A stretch of DNA of 64,000 nucleotides from Woeseia oceani (GCF_001677435.1 NZ_CP016268.1:1725001-1789000); one strand, 5' to 3'. Positions 1 to 14,132 are shown, numbered from the stretch's first letter. Notes: generated by a model not told the origin, from the sequence alone. Numbers and translations: made by a program.

Positions 1-5
1 ACCGG

Positions 6-3000
6 ATGAGCAAGCCTTTCGTACATTTGCACTTGCACACTGAGTACTCGATTGTTGACGGTACTGTGCGCATCCCTGCGCTGATGCAACGCTGTGAAGA
101 TACCGGCATGCCGGCGGTGGCGTTGACGGATCAGAACAATATTTTTGCGCTGGTCAAGTTTTATCGCAAAGCGCTGGCACACGGTATCAAACCCATCATT
201 GGTGCTGATCTGCGGATTCGCCGCGACGAGGAAGGTGGGCTGTACGACGGCCTCGTACTGCTGTGCCAAAACCAGCAGGGATATCAAAACCTGACAACAC
301 TGGTCAGTCGCTGTTACCTGGAAGGGCAGTACCGCGGCGTGCCGATGGCTCACCGCGACTGGCTTGATGCCGACAATTGCAAAGGCCTGATCGCTTTGTC
401 CGGGGGAATGCACGGAGACGTAGGTCGTGCGCTGACCAACGGGCATGAAGATGAAGCCGAGGCCATGCTCGAGCGTTGGCAGGGTGTATTCGGCGATCGT
501 TATTATCTGGAGTTGACCCGTACCGGACGGAGTGGCGAAGCGAGCTGTATGCAGCGCAGCCTGCAGCTTGCCAGCAGGCGCGGTGTCGCCGTTGTTGCGT
601 CCAATGACGTGCGCTTCCTGGATGCCAGTGATTTTAATGCGCACGAGGCCAGGGTCTGCATTCACGATGGCCGCACACTGGACGATGCCAGTCGTACCCG
701 CAAATACAGTGCCGAACAGTATTTGCGCAACGGCGATGAGATGGCGGCGTTGTTCGCTGACGTTCCGGAGGCTATCAGCAATTCGCTGGAAATCGCGCGC
801 CGTTGCAACCTGAACCTGACCCTGGGGCAATCCGTGCTGCCGGCCTTTCCGGTACCGGAAGGGCAGACTACGGAGGAGTTCCTGCGCGCCGAATCGGAGC
901 GCGGCCTGGAGCAAATGCTCAGGCGCAAAGCGCTGGCGGACAAAATCCCGCAGGAACGCCTCGAAGCGATAGCGACGCCATACCGGCAACGACTGGTTTC
1001 AGAGCTGGACGTTATTTGCGAGATGGGTTTTCCGGGCTACTTCCTCATCGTTGCTGATTTTATTCGGTGGGCCAAGGAACAGGAAATTCCGGTCGGTCCC
1101 GGACGTGGTTCCGGTGCGGGCTCTCTCGTTGCGTATGTACTCGGCATTACCGACATTGACCCGCTGCAGTACGACTTGCTGTTCGAGCGTTTCCTGAATC
1201 CGGAGCGCGTGTCCATGCCTGACTTTGACGTTGACTTCTGTATGGAAGGGCGTGACCGGGTCATCGATTACGTGGCGGAACGGTACGGCCGGGAACGGGT
1301 TTCTCAGATCATTACCTATGGCACGATGGCTGCCAAAGCCGTCGTACGCGATACAGGACGAGTGCTGGGACATCCCTACGGATTCGTTGATCGTATCGCA
1401 AAGCAGATTCCGTTCGAGATCGGCATGACGCTGGACAAAGCGTTGGAGCAGGAAGCCGAACTGGCGGCAATGTACAAAGACGACGACGAAGTTCGCGGCC
1501 TGATCGATCTGGCGCGTTCACTCGAGGGTCTGGCCAGAAACGCGGGCAAACATGCCGGCGGTGTTGTCATTGCGCCGGGCAAGTTAACGGATTTCACGCC
1601 GCTCTATTGTGAAGAGGGCGGCATCAATGTCGTCACGCAACTCGACAAGGACGACGTAGAGGCAGCAGGGCTGGTCAAGTTCGACTTTCTTGGCCTGAAG
1701 ACGCTCACCATCATCGATTGGGCAGTGCGCATCGTCAATGCTGACCGTGCCGACAACCCGCTGGACATCGCGAGCTTGCCGATGGACGACGCACTGACGT
1801 TCGAGCAGCTGCGTGCCTGCAATACGACCGCGGTCTTCCAGCTTGAATCGCGCGGCATGCGCGACCTGATCAAGCGCTTGAAGCCCGACCAGTTCGAGGA
1901 TTTGATCGCCCTGGTCGCACTGTTCCGCCCGGGTCCCCTGCAGTCGGGCATGGTTGATGATTTCATCACCCGCAAGCATGACCTGAACAAAGCCGACATC
2001 GATTACCTGCACCCGGATCTGACCACCGTGCTGGGGCCGACGTACGGCGTGATCCTGTATCAGGAACAGGTCATGCAGATTGCCCAGGTGCTCGCCGGTT
2101 ACACGCTGGGTGGCGCGGACCTGCTGCGCCGCGCGATGGGCAAGAAAAAGCCCGAGGAAATGGCGAAGCAGCGCGAGATCTTTGTTGACGGCGCTACCGA
2201 GCGCGGTGTTGAGAAAGCCACGGCAACGCGTATTTTCGACTTGATGGAAAAGTTTGCCGGCTACGGGTTCAACAAGTCACATTCGGCCGCGTATGCCTTG
2301 CTGTCCTACCAGACTGGCTATCTGAAGGCGCATCACCCCGAAGCTTTCATGGCGGCCGTGATGACCGCCGATATCGACAATACCGATCGCCTGGTCATGC
2401 TGAAAGACGACTGTCGGCAGTTGGGCATCAGGCTGTTGCCGCCGGACATCAACCGGTCGGCCTACGAGTTTGGTGTGGCCGGCGAACGGCAGATTCTGTA
2501 CGGCCTCGGCGCCATCAAAGGCGTTGGTCGTAGCGCGGTTGAATCGATGATCCGGGAGCGCGAAGAACGTGGCCCGTACTCAAGCCTCGTCGAGTTCGTG
2601 CGCCGGATTGACCTTGATCGGGTCAATCGCCGGGCGCTTGAAGCGATGATCAAGTCCGGTGCGCTGGACGGGTTTGCCAATTCCCGCCGCGGTCTTATCG
2701 AGCAATTGCCGGAAGCGATCAAGAGCGCGGGGCAGGCGGCACGTGCTGCCGCTGCCGGGCAGAACGACATGTTCGGTCTCGCCGAAGTTGCGACTCCGGA
2801 ACCGGTTCCGGAAATGACGAGTACGTTGCGCGAATGGGCCGACGTCGAACGACTGAAGAACGAAAAAGAAGCGCTTGGCCTCTACCTGACGGGACATCCA
2901 TTTGACGCGGTGCGCGGAGATGCCGGTTACTTTGTCGATGGACGGCTGGGTGACATCGGCTCGGAGCCTGCACCGCAAAGCAACGGGGAGCGGAATTTCG

Positions 3001-3524
3001 CGCAGGCCCGTCGTGAAGTGACCGTCGCCGGATTGATCATGGATATCCGCAAACGCGGTAATCGGGTAACCGTCGTGCTGGATGACGACACCGGCCGGCT
3101 GGAACTGTCCTTGTTCGGCGAGGCCTTTCAGGAGTTTCGCGATCTGCTCGCCAAAGACGAGATTGTTGTGGTTTCCGGTGGCTTGCGTTACGACGATTTC
3201 AGCGCAAGCTGGCAGGTCAATGCCAAGAATATATTGCCGATTGACCGGGTCATCGAACAACGAGCGCGCAGCATGATTTTGCGACTGCAGCCGAACGGGC
3301 AAGGGCAGAATATGCTCGCGCAGTTGCACGATGTGCTGTTGCCCTATCGCAAAGGGCATTGTGATGTCGCGGTGCAATATACCGGCACGGGTGCGCGGGC
3401 GCGGCTATCGCTGGGTGCGGACTGGAATGTGCGCCCGAGCAGGGAGTTACGCGATAAACTGACCGAATTGTTAGGGCGGGATAGCGTACGACTGCTCTAC
3501 GCACCCAGCAGGGAAATGATGTAG
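6..3524 (+). CDS. dnaE: DNA polymerase III alpha subunit
   Basis: This is the replicative polymerase subunit of the DNA polymerase III holoenzyme. The 1172-residue length matches DnaE1. The N-terminus holds a PHP domain beginning HLHLHTEYS, the palm has GPGRGSGAGS near residue 363 and the catalytic aspartate motif PDFDVDF near residue 405, and the C-terminal quarter has an OB-fold-like stretch. The ATG at base 6 directly precedes the conserved KPFVHLHLHTEYS start, but only five upstream bases are visible, so its ribosome binding site and promoter cannot be judged. It is followed 90 bases later by accA, the order known from Pseudomonas and Escherichia. Identification is certain. Confidence 0.98.
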   Translation: MSKPFVHLHLHTEYSIVDGTVRIPALMQRCEDTGMPAVALTDQNNIFALVKFYRKALAHGIKPIIGADLRIRRDEEGGLYDGLVLLCQNQQGYQNLTTLVSRCYLEGQYRGVPMAHRDWLDADNCKGLIALSGGMHGDVGRALTNGHEDEAEAMLERWQGVFGDRYYLELTRTGRSGEASCMQRSLQLASRRGVAVVASNDVRFLDASDFNAHEARVCIHDGRTLDDASRTRKYSAEQYLRNGDEMAALFADVPEAISNSLEIARRCNLNLTLGQSVLPAFPVPEGQTTEEFLRAESERGLEQMLRRKALADKIPQERLEAIATPYRQRLVSELDVICEMGFPGYFLIVADFIRWAKEQEIPVGPGRGSGAGSLVAYVLGITDIDPLQYDLLFERFLNPERVSMPDFDVDFCMEGRDRVIDYVAERYGRERVSQIITYGTMAAKAVVRDTGRVLGHPYGFVDRIAKQIPFEIGMTLDKALEQEAELAAMYKDDDEVRGLIDLARSLEGLARNAGKHAGGVVIAPGKLTDFTPLYCEEGGINVVTQLDKDDVEAAGLVKFDFLGLKTLTIIDWAVRIVNADRADNPLDIASLPMDDALTFEQLRACNTTAVFQLESRGMRDLIKRLKPDQFEDLIALVALFRPGPLQSGMVDDFITRKHDLNKADIDYLHPDLTTVLGPTYGVILYQEQVMQIAQVLAGYTLGGADLLRRAMGKKKPEEMAKQREIFVDGATERGVEKATATRIFDLMEKFAGYGFNKSHSAAYALLSYQTGYLKAHHPEAFMAAVMTADIDNTDRLVMLKDDCRQLGIRLLPPDINRSAYEFGVAGERQILYGLGAIKGVGRSAVESMIREREERGPYSSLVEFVRRIDLDRVNRRALEAMIKSGALDGFANSRRGLIEQLPEAIKSAGQAARAAAAGQNDMFGLAEVATPEPVPEMTSTLREWADVERLKNEKEALGLYLTGHPFDAVRGDAGYFVDGRLGDIGSEPAPQSNGERNFAQARREVTVAGLIMDIRKRGNRVTVVLDDDTGRLELSLFGEAFQEFRDLLAKDEIVVVSGGLRYDDFSASWQVNAKNILPIDRVIEQRARSMILRLQPNGQGQNMLAQLHDVLLPYRKGHCDVAVQYTGTGARARLSLGADWNVRPSRELRDKLTELLGRDSVRLLYAPSREMM

Positions 3525-3614
3525 AGTTCTTGGTTTCCGGCGCTGGCCGGGGTCCCTGTTGGATCTTTGACAGTTCCTGGGACAATGAAACAGTCACGTT
3601 TGTACAAGGCCGGT

Positions 3615-4574
3615 ATGGATTTGAAATTCCTGGAATTTGAACAGCCGATTGCAGAGCTGGAAGCAAAAATCGACGAACTGCGTTTCGTTGGTGATGACTC
3701 CGAAATCAACATTTCGGAGGAAGTCGCGCGTCTTAAAAACAAGAGTGAGTCGCTGACCAAAAACATCTTCTCAAAACTCAGTGCCTGGCAGATCGCGCAA
3801 CTGGCGCGACATCCGATGCGACCGTACACGGCGGATTATCTGCGCATGCTGGCGCCGGATTTTCAGGAGTTACACGGCGACAGAATGTACGCCGATGATC
3901 CGGCTATCATCGGTGGTATCGGCCGTATCGATGGCCGCGCGGTGATGTTCATCGGGCATCAGAAAGGTCGGGATACCAAAGAGCGGGTGCGCCGCAATTA
4001 CGGCATGCCGAAGCCTGAAGGCTATCGCAAGGCACAACGGCTCATGCGCATGGCTGAGCGATTTTCATTACCTATTGTCACTTTGATCGATACGCCGGGC
4101 GCATACCCGGGTATTGGCGCGGAAGAACGCGGCCAGAGTGAGGCAATTGCTTACAGCCTGTACCTGATGGCCGCACTGCGGACGCCTATCGTCAGTATCG
4201 TCATTGGCGAAGGCGGTTCAGGCGGAGCGCTGGCCATCGGCGTCGGCGATCGATTGCTGATGTTGCAGTACGGCGTTTATTCGGTCATCTCCCCAGAAGG
4301 CTGCGCAACGATACTGTGGAAGAGCGCAGAAAAAGCCGAAGATGCGGCGGAAGCCATGCGTATTACCGCCGCCGACCTGAACAGTTTCGGGCTCGTGGAC
4401 GAAGTCTTGCAGGAACCACTGGGTGCTGCGCACCGCGATCCAGAGGCGATGGCGGAAGTCATGCGTAACGCACTGAACAAGCACCTTGCGGACCTGGACA
4501 AGCTGGACCTGAACAAGCTGGTCGAGGAGCGTCGCAAGCGCATCGCGGGCTTTGGACAATTCAAAGAAACCTGA
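3615..4574 (+). CDS. accA: acetyl-CoA carboxylase carboxyltransferase subunit alpha
   Basis: AccA pairs with AccD to transfer the carboxyl group from biotin to acetyl-CoA, the first committed step of fatty acid synthesis. The 319-residue product starts [11 protein letters not shown], typical of the family, and carries the crotonase-type core with [19 protein letters not shown] and GEGGSGGAL. The frame is open from an ATG at 3567, but the 16 extra residues do not resemble the family, so I place the start at 3615, preceded by a purine-rich AAGG. It is co-directional with dnaE and tilS, as in Pseudomonas. Confidence 0.97.
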   Translation: MDLKFLEFEQPIAELEAKIDELRFVGDDSEINISEEVARLKNKSESLTKNIFSKLSAWQIAQLARHPMRPYTADYLRMLAPDFQELHGDRMYADDPAIIGGIGRIDGRAVMFIGHQKGRDTKERVRRNYGMPKPEGYRKAQRLMRMAERFSLPIVTLIDTPGAYPGIGAEERGQSEAIAYSLYLMAALRTPIVSIVIGEGGSGGALAIGVGDRLLMLQYGVYSVISPEGCATILWKSAEKAEDAAEAMRITAADLNSFGLVDEVLQEPLGAAHRDPEAMAEVMRNALNKHLADLDKLDLNKLVEERRKRIAGFGQFKET

Positions 4575-4613
4575 GTCGGCCTGCCGGCCGGCGGCAGCAG
4601 GCTGTAGCCCGTC

Positions 4614-5945
4614 GTGTCTTTAAGTACGGCAACCCTGCGCACGCAGCTCGATGCAGTCGGTGAGATCTGTGGTCAGCCGAACCGGGTCCTGCTGGCATGG
4701 AGTGGTGGCAGAGATTCGACGGTCCTTCTGCACTTGTTGTCTTGCTGGGCAAAAGATACCGGCAACGAATTAATCGCCTTGCACGTCAACCACGGCCTGC
4801 AGAACGGCGCGGATGCCTGGCAGGCGCACTGCGACGCGCAGGCCCGTGAGTTTGGCGTCGCGCTGCAATGTTTTCGTGTCGAGGTTGGCAATGAAGGTCT
4901 TGGCCTCGAAGCCAGCGCGCGCAAGGCGCGCTATGCGACCCTGCAATCGGCCGTGGAGCCGGGTGACTGGCTACTGACGGCACATCATCAAGATGATCAG
5001 GCCGAAACCGTGCTGCTGAATCTGCTGCGGGGCAGCGGCATACCGGGCCTGCGCGGCACAGCCGCGTGCCGCCGCCTGGGCACCGGCTTTTTGATTCGGC
5101 CGCTGCTCAATGTCGCTGGTCAGGCCATCGCGGACTACGCAGCGGAACGTTCGCTGGCCTGGATCGATGATCCCTCGAACGCCGATCAGCAGTTCGACCG
5201 CAACTACTTGCGAGGCACGGTCTTGCCCGTTTTGCAGGCACGCTGGCCGCAGGCCGCGCGATCGCTGACACGCAGTGCGGCCCATGCCACTGAAGCGGCG
5301 CTCTTGCTGGACGAATTGGCGCACGGTGACATCGACTCCTGCGGCAGTGCCGAGCGACTGTCCATCAGCGCCATGCGCGCGTTGTCGGCAGCGCGGCAGC
5401 GCAATCTCGTGCGTACGGCTTGCCGGATATTGCATGTCCAGAGTCCGCCGTTTCACCAGATGCACGCAATTCAAAATGAATTGCTGAATGCCCGCTGCGA
5501 TGCGAGTCCGTTGGTTATCTGGCCCGGTGGCGAAGCGCGTCGATACCGCGATCACCTTTACCTGATGGCAACGACAAACAGCTTGAGCGTAGCTACCGGA
5601 TTGCTTAGTCGTGACCAGCCGCGTTCGCCACTGGCCGGGCATCAAGGCGTGTTATCACTGAACTGGTCAGACGAAGGCGGGATACGCGAGGGAACAGTAG
5701 TGGCCGGTCTGCAACTGCGGTTTCGGGCCGGTGGCGAACGCATACAACTCGCAGGCAATGGTCGCCGGCGGAGACTCAAAAGTCTGTTTCAGGAGGCCGG
5801 TGTCGTGCCGTGGATGCGCGATCGTATTCCGCTTTTATTTGCCGGCGAAGAACTGGTGGCGGTCGGTGATTTGTGGATCGCAGCTGAATATCACGAACCG
5901 CGCGGTTTCAGCGTGACCTGGGAGCAAAAGCCGGCCCTGTTCTGA
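4614..5945 (+). CDS. tilS: tRNA(Ile)-lysidine synthase
   Basis: TilS uses ATP and lysine to convert C34 of the AUA-reading isoleucine tRNA to lysidine. The PP-loop SGGRDST is at residues 30-36, followed by the N-type ATP-pyrophosphatase fold with HHQDDQAET near residue 124, and a C-terminal substrate-binding region ending in RDRIPLLFAGEELVAVGDLWI. At 443 residues it is full length. The start is a GTG at 4614, chosen because it lies about 30 residues before the PP-loop as in homologues; the ribosome binding site is weak. It lies 39 bases after accA. Confidence 0.96.
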   Translation: MSLSTATLRTQLDAVGEICGQPNRVLLAWSGGRDSTVLLHLLSCWAKDTGNELIALHVNHGLQNGADAWQAHCDAQAREFGVALQCFRVEVGNEGLGLEASARKARYATLQSAVEPGDWLLTAHHQDDQAETVLLNLLRGSGIPGLRGTAACRRLGTGFLIRPLLNVAGQAIADYAAERSLAWIDDPSNADQQFDRNYLRGTVLPVLQARWPQAARSLTRSAAHATEAALLLDELAHGDIDSCGSAERLSISAMRALSAARQRNLVRTACRILHVQSPPFHQMHAIQNELLNARCDASPLVIWPGGEARRYRDHLYLMATTNSLSVATGLLSRDQPRSPLAGHQGVLSLNWSDEGGIREGTVVAGLQLRFRAGGERIQLAGNGRRRRLKSLFQEAGVVPWMRDRIPLLFAGEELVAVGDLWIAAEYHEPRGFSVTWEQKPALF

Positions 5946-5960
5946 GCCGCCTCGTTTAGC

Positions 5961-5986
5961 GCTCATTGTTATGAATGGGCTGTTCT
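5961..5986 (+). terminator. weak terminator-like hairpin after tilS
   Basis: GCTCATT (5961-5967) and AATGGGC (5974-5980) can pair with one G-T pair across a six-base loop, followed by TGTTCT. The T-tract is poor, so this is only a possible 3' end for the dnaE-accA-tilS transcript. Confidence 0.3.
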
Positions 5987-6010
5987 GATAACTTGTAACA
6001 CCGTCTTTAA

Positions 6011-9989
<3,979 letters not shown>

Positions 9990-10022
9990 TAGTCAGGCTA
10001 ACGGGGCGAGCCTTACACTGAC

Positions 10023-10313
10023 ATGCGCTGGGTAATGTACACACTGATCGTCATTACGATCGCGCTGCAAGGCCAACTGTGGCTTGCCGACGATGGTTAT
10101 CGCAAGACCCGCAATCTGTCCTTGGCCGTCGCCGAGCAACGTCAGCAGAACGAGGCGCTGCGTGAACGTAACGCCGCACTCGATGCTGAAGTGCTGAACC
10201 TCAAGAACGGGCGGGCCGCCGCCGAAGAGCGGGCCCGTACCGACCTTGGCATGATCGGCAAGAACGAGACGTTCTTTCAGGTTGTGCCAGCGAAAGATAT
10301 AACCCGCCACTGA
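10023..10313 (+). CDS. ftsB: cell division protein FtsB
   Basis: FtsB is a bitopic inner-membrane protein that forms the FtsQLB complex linking the divisome to septal peptidoglycan synthesis. The 96 residues show one N-terminal membrane segment (about residues 4-20), then a coiled coil with AEQRQQNEALRERNAAL and the conserved region EERARTDLGMIGKNETFFQ. The position directly after eno is diagnostic. In most gammaproteobacteria ispD follows; here truD follows after 16 bases. Confidence 0.95.
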   Translation: MRWVMYTLIVITIALQGQLWLADDGYRKTRNLSLAVAEQRQQNEALRERNAALDAEVLNLKNGRAAAEERARTDLGMIGKNETFFQVVPAKDITRH

Positions 10314-10329
10314 CACCGACCTGAATACG

Positions 10330-11370
10330 GTGCAATCCTCTGAGTCTTTCCCGTTGCCAGACTGGCGACGCGCCGGCGGTTTGCCGTCAACGACAGCCAC
10401 CATTCGTTCGCAACCGGAAGACTTTCGCGTCAGTGAGGTCATGGAGCTTGAGTTTTCAGGCGATGGCGAGCACGACTGGTTATTACTCGAAAAGACCGCC
10501 AACAATACCTTGTGGATTGCCAGACAGTTGGCTCGTTTTGCCGGGATTCCGTTGCGCGACGTGGGGTATTCGGGGCTAAAAGACCGGCATGCCGTAACGA
10601 CGCAATGGTTTAGCGTTCGACGTGCCCGGGGGCAGGACCACGCCTGGACGGACTTCAGGCTGGATGGCGTGGTTATGCTCCAGTGCGTCCGGCATTGCCG
10701 TAAATTGCGCCGCGGAACGCACCGGGCGAATCGCTTTGAGCTGACCCTGAGGAATGTAACGGACGACCCGCGCCCGGCGCTGGAGCGGATAGCTGCTTCC
10801 GGCGTACCCAACTATTTTGGCGAACAACGTTTCGGCCACGGTGGCGGCAACGTGTTGCTTGCCCGTCGTTTGTTTGCCGGACAGCGGCTGAAGAGGGAGC
10901 AACGATCTCTGGCACTGTCGGCAGCCCGCTCGCTCATATTCAATGACGTGCTCGACGCGCGGCTGGAGGCCGGCAACTGGGATGTGTTGTTGCCGGGTGA
11001 TATCGCGAGCCTCGAGGGCAGCAACAGTCATTTTCCGGTTGAGGTGGTGGACGAGACGCTGGTCGAGCGCTGCCGGCAGTTCGATGTGCACCCCAGTGGT
11101 CCCTTATGGGGGCGCAATGGGCAGGCAGATGCACGGTCGGAAGTCGAGCGGCAAGTGTTGGCGCGCCATGCTGATTTCGTGGCCGCTCTGGAGCGGCACG
11201 GCGATGCGGCCCGGCGCTCACTGCGAGTTTGTATTCATGAGCTTGAAACTGACTATTCGGGTGACACATTGACTCTGAAATTTACCCTGCAGAGCGGTTC
11301 ATTTGCGACCGCTGTCTTGCGGGAAATAGCGGTCTGCAACGACGCTAGCCGCGAGTCAGCCGTGGCGTAA
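10330..11370 (+). CDS. truD: tRNA pseudouridine(13) synthase
   Basis: TruD makes pseudouridine 13 in tRNA(Glu). The 346 residues carry the family signature GYSGLKDRHAVTTQ around residues 79-92, with catalytic Asp85, the RHCRKLRRGTHRANRFELTLR segment and the PNYFGEQRFG motif. The start is a GTG at 10330. Its 3' end overlaps the convergent Smr-domain gene by 15 bases. The usual partner genes ispD and ispF are absent between ftsB and this gene. Confidence 0.96.
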   Translation: MQSSESFPLPDWRRAGGLPSTTATIRSQPEDFRVSEVMELEFSGDGEHDWLLLEKTANNTLWIARQLARFAGIPLRDVGYSGLKDRHAVTTQWFSVRRARGQDHAWTDFRLDGVVMLQCVRHCRKLRRGTHRANRFELTLRNVTDDPRPALERIAASGVPNYFGEQRFGHGGGNVLLARRLFAGQRLKREQRSLALSAARSLIFNDVLDARLEAGNWDVLLPGDIASLEGSNSHFPVEVVDETLVERCRQFDVHPSGPLWGRNGQADARSEVERQVLARHADFVAALERHGDAARRSLRVCIHELETDYSGDTLTLKFTLQSGSFATAVLREIAVCNDASRESAVA

Positions 11371-11913
11371 CAGGACGTAGACGGCACCGGTGCCGCCGTC
11401 CACCTGGCGCGCCGATGCGAACGCCAGTACATCCCGCCAGCGGCGTAACCAGTGATTGACCTTTACTTTCAGTACGGGGCCGCCAAGACCGGATCCGTGC
11501 CCTTTGCCGTGCACGATGCGCACGCAACGCAGGTTGTTCTGCACGCTGTCCCTGATGAATGCGTGCAGGGCGGATTCGGCGTACGCCGCCGTCATTCCGT
11601 GCAGATCGATCTCTGCCTGTATGCTGTAGCTGCCGCGGGCAAGACGGCGCAGAGTGCGCTGGCCTACTTCCGGGCGCCGGAACTGCAGGCGTTCGCCAGC
11701 ATTTGCTTCAATATCCTCCGCACTGCAAAGCAGGCTCTCGGTCAGCACGGCCTCTTCGTCCTGGCGCCGAAAGCGTGCACGCGGCGGCGGCGGCTTGCGC
11801 TCTGGAGGCACATAGCTGCTGTTGAGAGGTCGGGTACCTGCGACGGCGCGACGAAAAAGTGCCGTCTCGTCGTCGTCGCTGGGTGGCGGGTTATCGCTGC
11901 GATCGTCGTTCAT
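11356..11913 (-). CDS. Smr-domain protein (SmrA/SmrB-like)
   Basis: The C-terminal half is an Smr domain, found in MutS2 and in small stand-alone proteins with DNA or RNA endonuclease activity; in Escherichia coli SmrB cleaves mRNA at collided ribosomes. Visible motifs are EIDLHGMT, an internal ALHAFIRD helix and VRIVHGKGHGS, then a conserved C-terminus. The first 80 residues are charged and proline-rich. I start at the ATG at 11913 (MNDDRSDN) rather than further upstream, giving 185 residues, a normal length. It stands alone on the minus strand between truD and surE, divergent from surE and overlapping truD at the 3' end. Whether it acts on DNA or on mRNA cannot be told from sequence. Confidence 0.9.
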   Translation of the reverse strand: MNDDRSDNPPPSDDDETALFRRAVAGTRPLNSSYVPPERKPPPPRARFRRQDEEAVLTESLLCSAEDIEANAGERLQFRRPEVGQRTLRRLARGSYSIQAEIDLHGMTAAYAESALHAFIRDSVQNNLRCVRIVHGKGHGSGLGGPVLKVKVNHWLRRWRDVLAFASARQVDGGTGAVYVLLRHG

Positions 11914-12079
11914 GGCTACCGGAATAAAGATTAATTCAGCTGTCTGCGCGCCTGACGCTATGGCGAGACGCCAACATTCAGTATAGTGAGCGGCGTTTCG
12001 CCCTCGCGACGTTGGCGGCCAGTTTACCTTACCCGGTGCGCTATCTGCCGGCGGACCCGAAAACCAGTCTCTCGTGTAA

Positions 12080-12823
12080 ATGAAAATTCTAGTTAGCAAT
12101 GACGACGGCTACCTCGCCACTGGCATCAATACCCTGGCGGAAGCCTTGGCCGAAGTCGGTGAAGTCGTCGTGGTCGCGCCGGACCGAAATCATTCCGGTG
12201 CCAGCAACTCCCTCACTCTGCATTCGCCGCTCAGGATTCACAAGGTCCGCGACAATTGTTACTGCGTGAATGGCACACCGTCAGATTCGGTGCACCTTGC
12301 CTTGTCCGGCTATCTGGATTTCGAGCCGGATATCGTCGTTTCAGGTATCAACCACGGTGCCAATCTTGGTGACGACGTGATTTACTCGGGCACCGTCGCT
12401 GCCGCCATGGAAGGGCGTTTTCTGGGGTTTCCGGCGGTAGCGCTGTCGATGGTCGGTCCGCGGGCGACGCATTTTGCAACAGCGGCGCAAATTGCCTGCG
12501 AACTGGTGAAGCGCCTCGAGCGCGAAACGCTGGCGCCGGACACCATTCTGAACGTCAACGTGCCCGACTTGCCGTATTCGGCGCTGGCCGGTGTGCAAAG
12601 TACCCGGCTCGGCTTCCGGCACCGCTCGGAACCACTGATCAAGTCCAGGGATCCGCACGGCCGCACGATCTACTGGATAGGCCCTGCCGGAGACGGGCAG
12701 GATGCCGGACCCGGCACTGATTTTGAGGCGATCGAACAAGGCTACGTCTCGGTCACGCCGCTCAAGGTCGACCTGACGCGACACGATGCTGTTGGGCCGC
12801 TGCAGGACTGGCTGAACAGATGA
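12080..12823 (+). CDS. surE: 5'/3'-nucleotidase SurE
   Basis: SurE is a metal-dependent survival phosphatase acting on nucleoside monophosphates and polyphosphate. The 247 residues contain NDDG at positions 7-10 for the metal site, [22 protein letters not shown] and [19 protein letters not shown]. Its stop overlaps the pcm start by ATGA. The surE-pcm-nlpD-rpoS order is the classic stationary-phase cluster. Confidence 0.97.
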   Translation: MKILVSNDDGYLATGINTLAEALAEVGEVVVVAPDRNHSGASNSLTLHSPLRIHKVRDNCYCVNGTPSDSVHLALSGYLDFEPDIVVSGINHGANLGDDVIYSGTVAAAMEGRFLGFPAVALSMVGPRATHFATAAQIACELVKRLERETLAPDTILNVNVPDLPYSALAGVQSTRLGFRHRSEPLIKSRDPHGRTIYWIGPAGDGQDAGPGTDFEAIEQGYVSVTPLKVDLTRHDAVGPLQDWLNR

Positions 12824-13488
12824 CGCCTGCCGACCCGGGTATTCGCGGCATAGGCATGACCTCCCTGCGTACGCGCGAGCGCTTGGTCCAGCGCTTGATG
12901 GATCAGGGCATACGTTCTGACGAGGTGCTGGGGCAGATCCGCAACGTGCCGCGACACCTGTTTGTCGACGAGGCCTTGTCGAGCAGGGCATACGAAGACA
13001 CTGCATTGCCTATAGGGCTGGGACAGACCATCAGCCAGCCTTATGTCGTTGCGCGCATGACCGAGGCGATGCTCGAACATTTGTCGGGTGCCCGTCGGGT
13101 GCTGGAAATCGGTACCGGCTGTGGCTACCAGACAGCCGTACTGGCGCCGCTGGTTAAAGAAATACACACCGTGGAACGCATTCCGGCATTGCTCCGCCGG
13201 GCCCGTCGCCAGCTCAGCGAACTGGAGATTTACAACGTCCGGTTTCGGCAGGGTGACGGCTGGCTGGGCTGGCCGAAATACGGGCCGTACGACGGCATAC
13301 TCGTGGCGGCAGCGGCACCGAGAGTGCCTGTGCCGCTGCTCGAACAACTGACCGAGCAAGGTTGTCTGATTATTCCCGTTGGACCCAGTGGCCGGCAGGA
13401 GCTGGCGCTCGTAACCCGTAATGGCAACGAGTTGCATCAGCGTTCGCTGGGGGCCGTCAGTTTCGTACCGCTTGTCCATGGAAAGTAG
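12820..13488 (+). CDS. pcm: protein-L-isoaspartate O-methyltransferase
   Basis: Pcm repairs isoaspartyl residues in aged proteins using S-adenosylmethionine. The SAM-binding glycine-rich loop [16 protein letters not shown] lies near residue 91, with the family's [14 protein letters not shown] just before it. At 222 residues it is full length. The ATG at 12820 overlaps the surE stop; an alternative start [10 protein letters not shown] is 12 residues later and closer to the usual N-terminus. The next 62 bases are AT-rich, containing TATTAT at 13528. Confidence 0.96.
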   Translation: MTPADPGIRGIGMTSLRTRERLVQRLMDQGIRSDEVLGQIRNVPRHLFVDEALSSRAYEDTALPIGLGQTISQPYVVARMTEAMLEHLSGARRVLEIGTGCGYQTAVLAPLVKEIHTVERIPALLRRARRQLSELEIYNVRFRQGDGWLGWPKYGPYDGILVAAAAPRVPVPLLEQLTEQGCLIIPVGPSGRQELALVTRNGNELHQRSLGAVSFVPLVHGK

Positions 13489-13550
13489 TTAATAAACATG
13501 CAGATAAGTAAGTTAATTAATGTGCAATATTATGCGAGTTCCTGGTTCGA

Positions 13551-14132
13551 ATGAGGCTCTTCGGCGCCTTGTACGAGCGGGTACTGAGCTGGTCCGTGCA
13601 CCCCAGGGCTGAGCAGGCGCTGGCCGCTATCAGCTTTGCCGAGTCCTCGTTTTTTCCGGTTCCGCCCGATGTCATGTTGGCCCCGATGTGCCTCGCGCGT
13701 CCGCAGCGGGCGTGGCGTCTCGCGACAATTACCACGGTTGCATCCTTGCTCGGTGGCATCGCCGGTTACGCCATTGGCGTGTTCCTTTTTGAGAGCATTG
13801 AACCGTGGCTGATGGACAGTCACTACTGGTCAGCGTACCTGACGGGGCGCGAGTGGTTCGATGCCTGGGGCATCTGGGCGGTCTTTCTGGCCGGCTTCTC
13901 GCCGATTCCTTACAAAGTGTTCACGATCGCGGCCGGAGTCGCGGCGCTGAACCTGCCTGGCTTTATTCTGGCTTCGCTGGTGGGCCGGGGCGCGCGCTTT
14001 TTCCTGGTGGCGGGGCTGGTGCGGGCAGGTGGGCCGCGTATGGCCGCGTTTCTGCCAAAATACGTTGAGCGCATAGGCTGGAGCGTTGTGGCGATCGCCG
14101 CTGTGCTTATGGTTGTCGGGATGAGTCGCTGA
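13551..14132 (+). CDS. YqaA-type membrane protein, DedA/VTT (SNARE-associated) family
   Basis: A 193-residue integral membrane protein of the DedA/VTT family, YqaA branch. Visible features are the N-terminal FAESSFFPVPPDVMLAPM re-entrant motif, a glycine-rich membrane segment SLLGGIAGYAIGVFLF, the GFSPIPYKVFTIAAGV motif with its conserved proline and lysine, and a C-terminal helix. DedA proteins have been linked to lipid carrier recycling and proton motive force, but the role of this branch is not settled. A gene of this kind also lies between pcm and nlpD in Pseudomonas, which supports the call. Confidence 0.85.
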   Translation: MRLFGALYERVLSWSVHPRAEQALAAISFAESSFFPVPPDVMLAPMCLARPQRAWRLATITTVASLLGGIAGYAIGVFLFESIEPWLMDSHYWSAYLTGREWFDAWGIWAVFLAGFSPIPYKVFTIAAGVAALNLPGFILASLVGRGARFFLVAGLVRAGGPRMAAFLPKYVERIGWSVVAIAAVLMVVGMSR

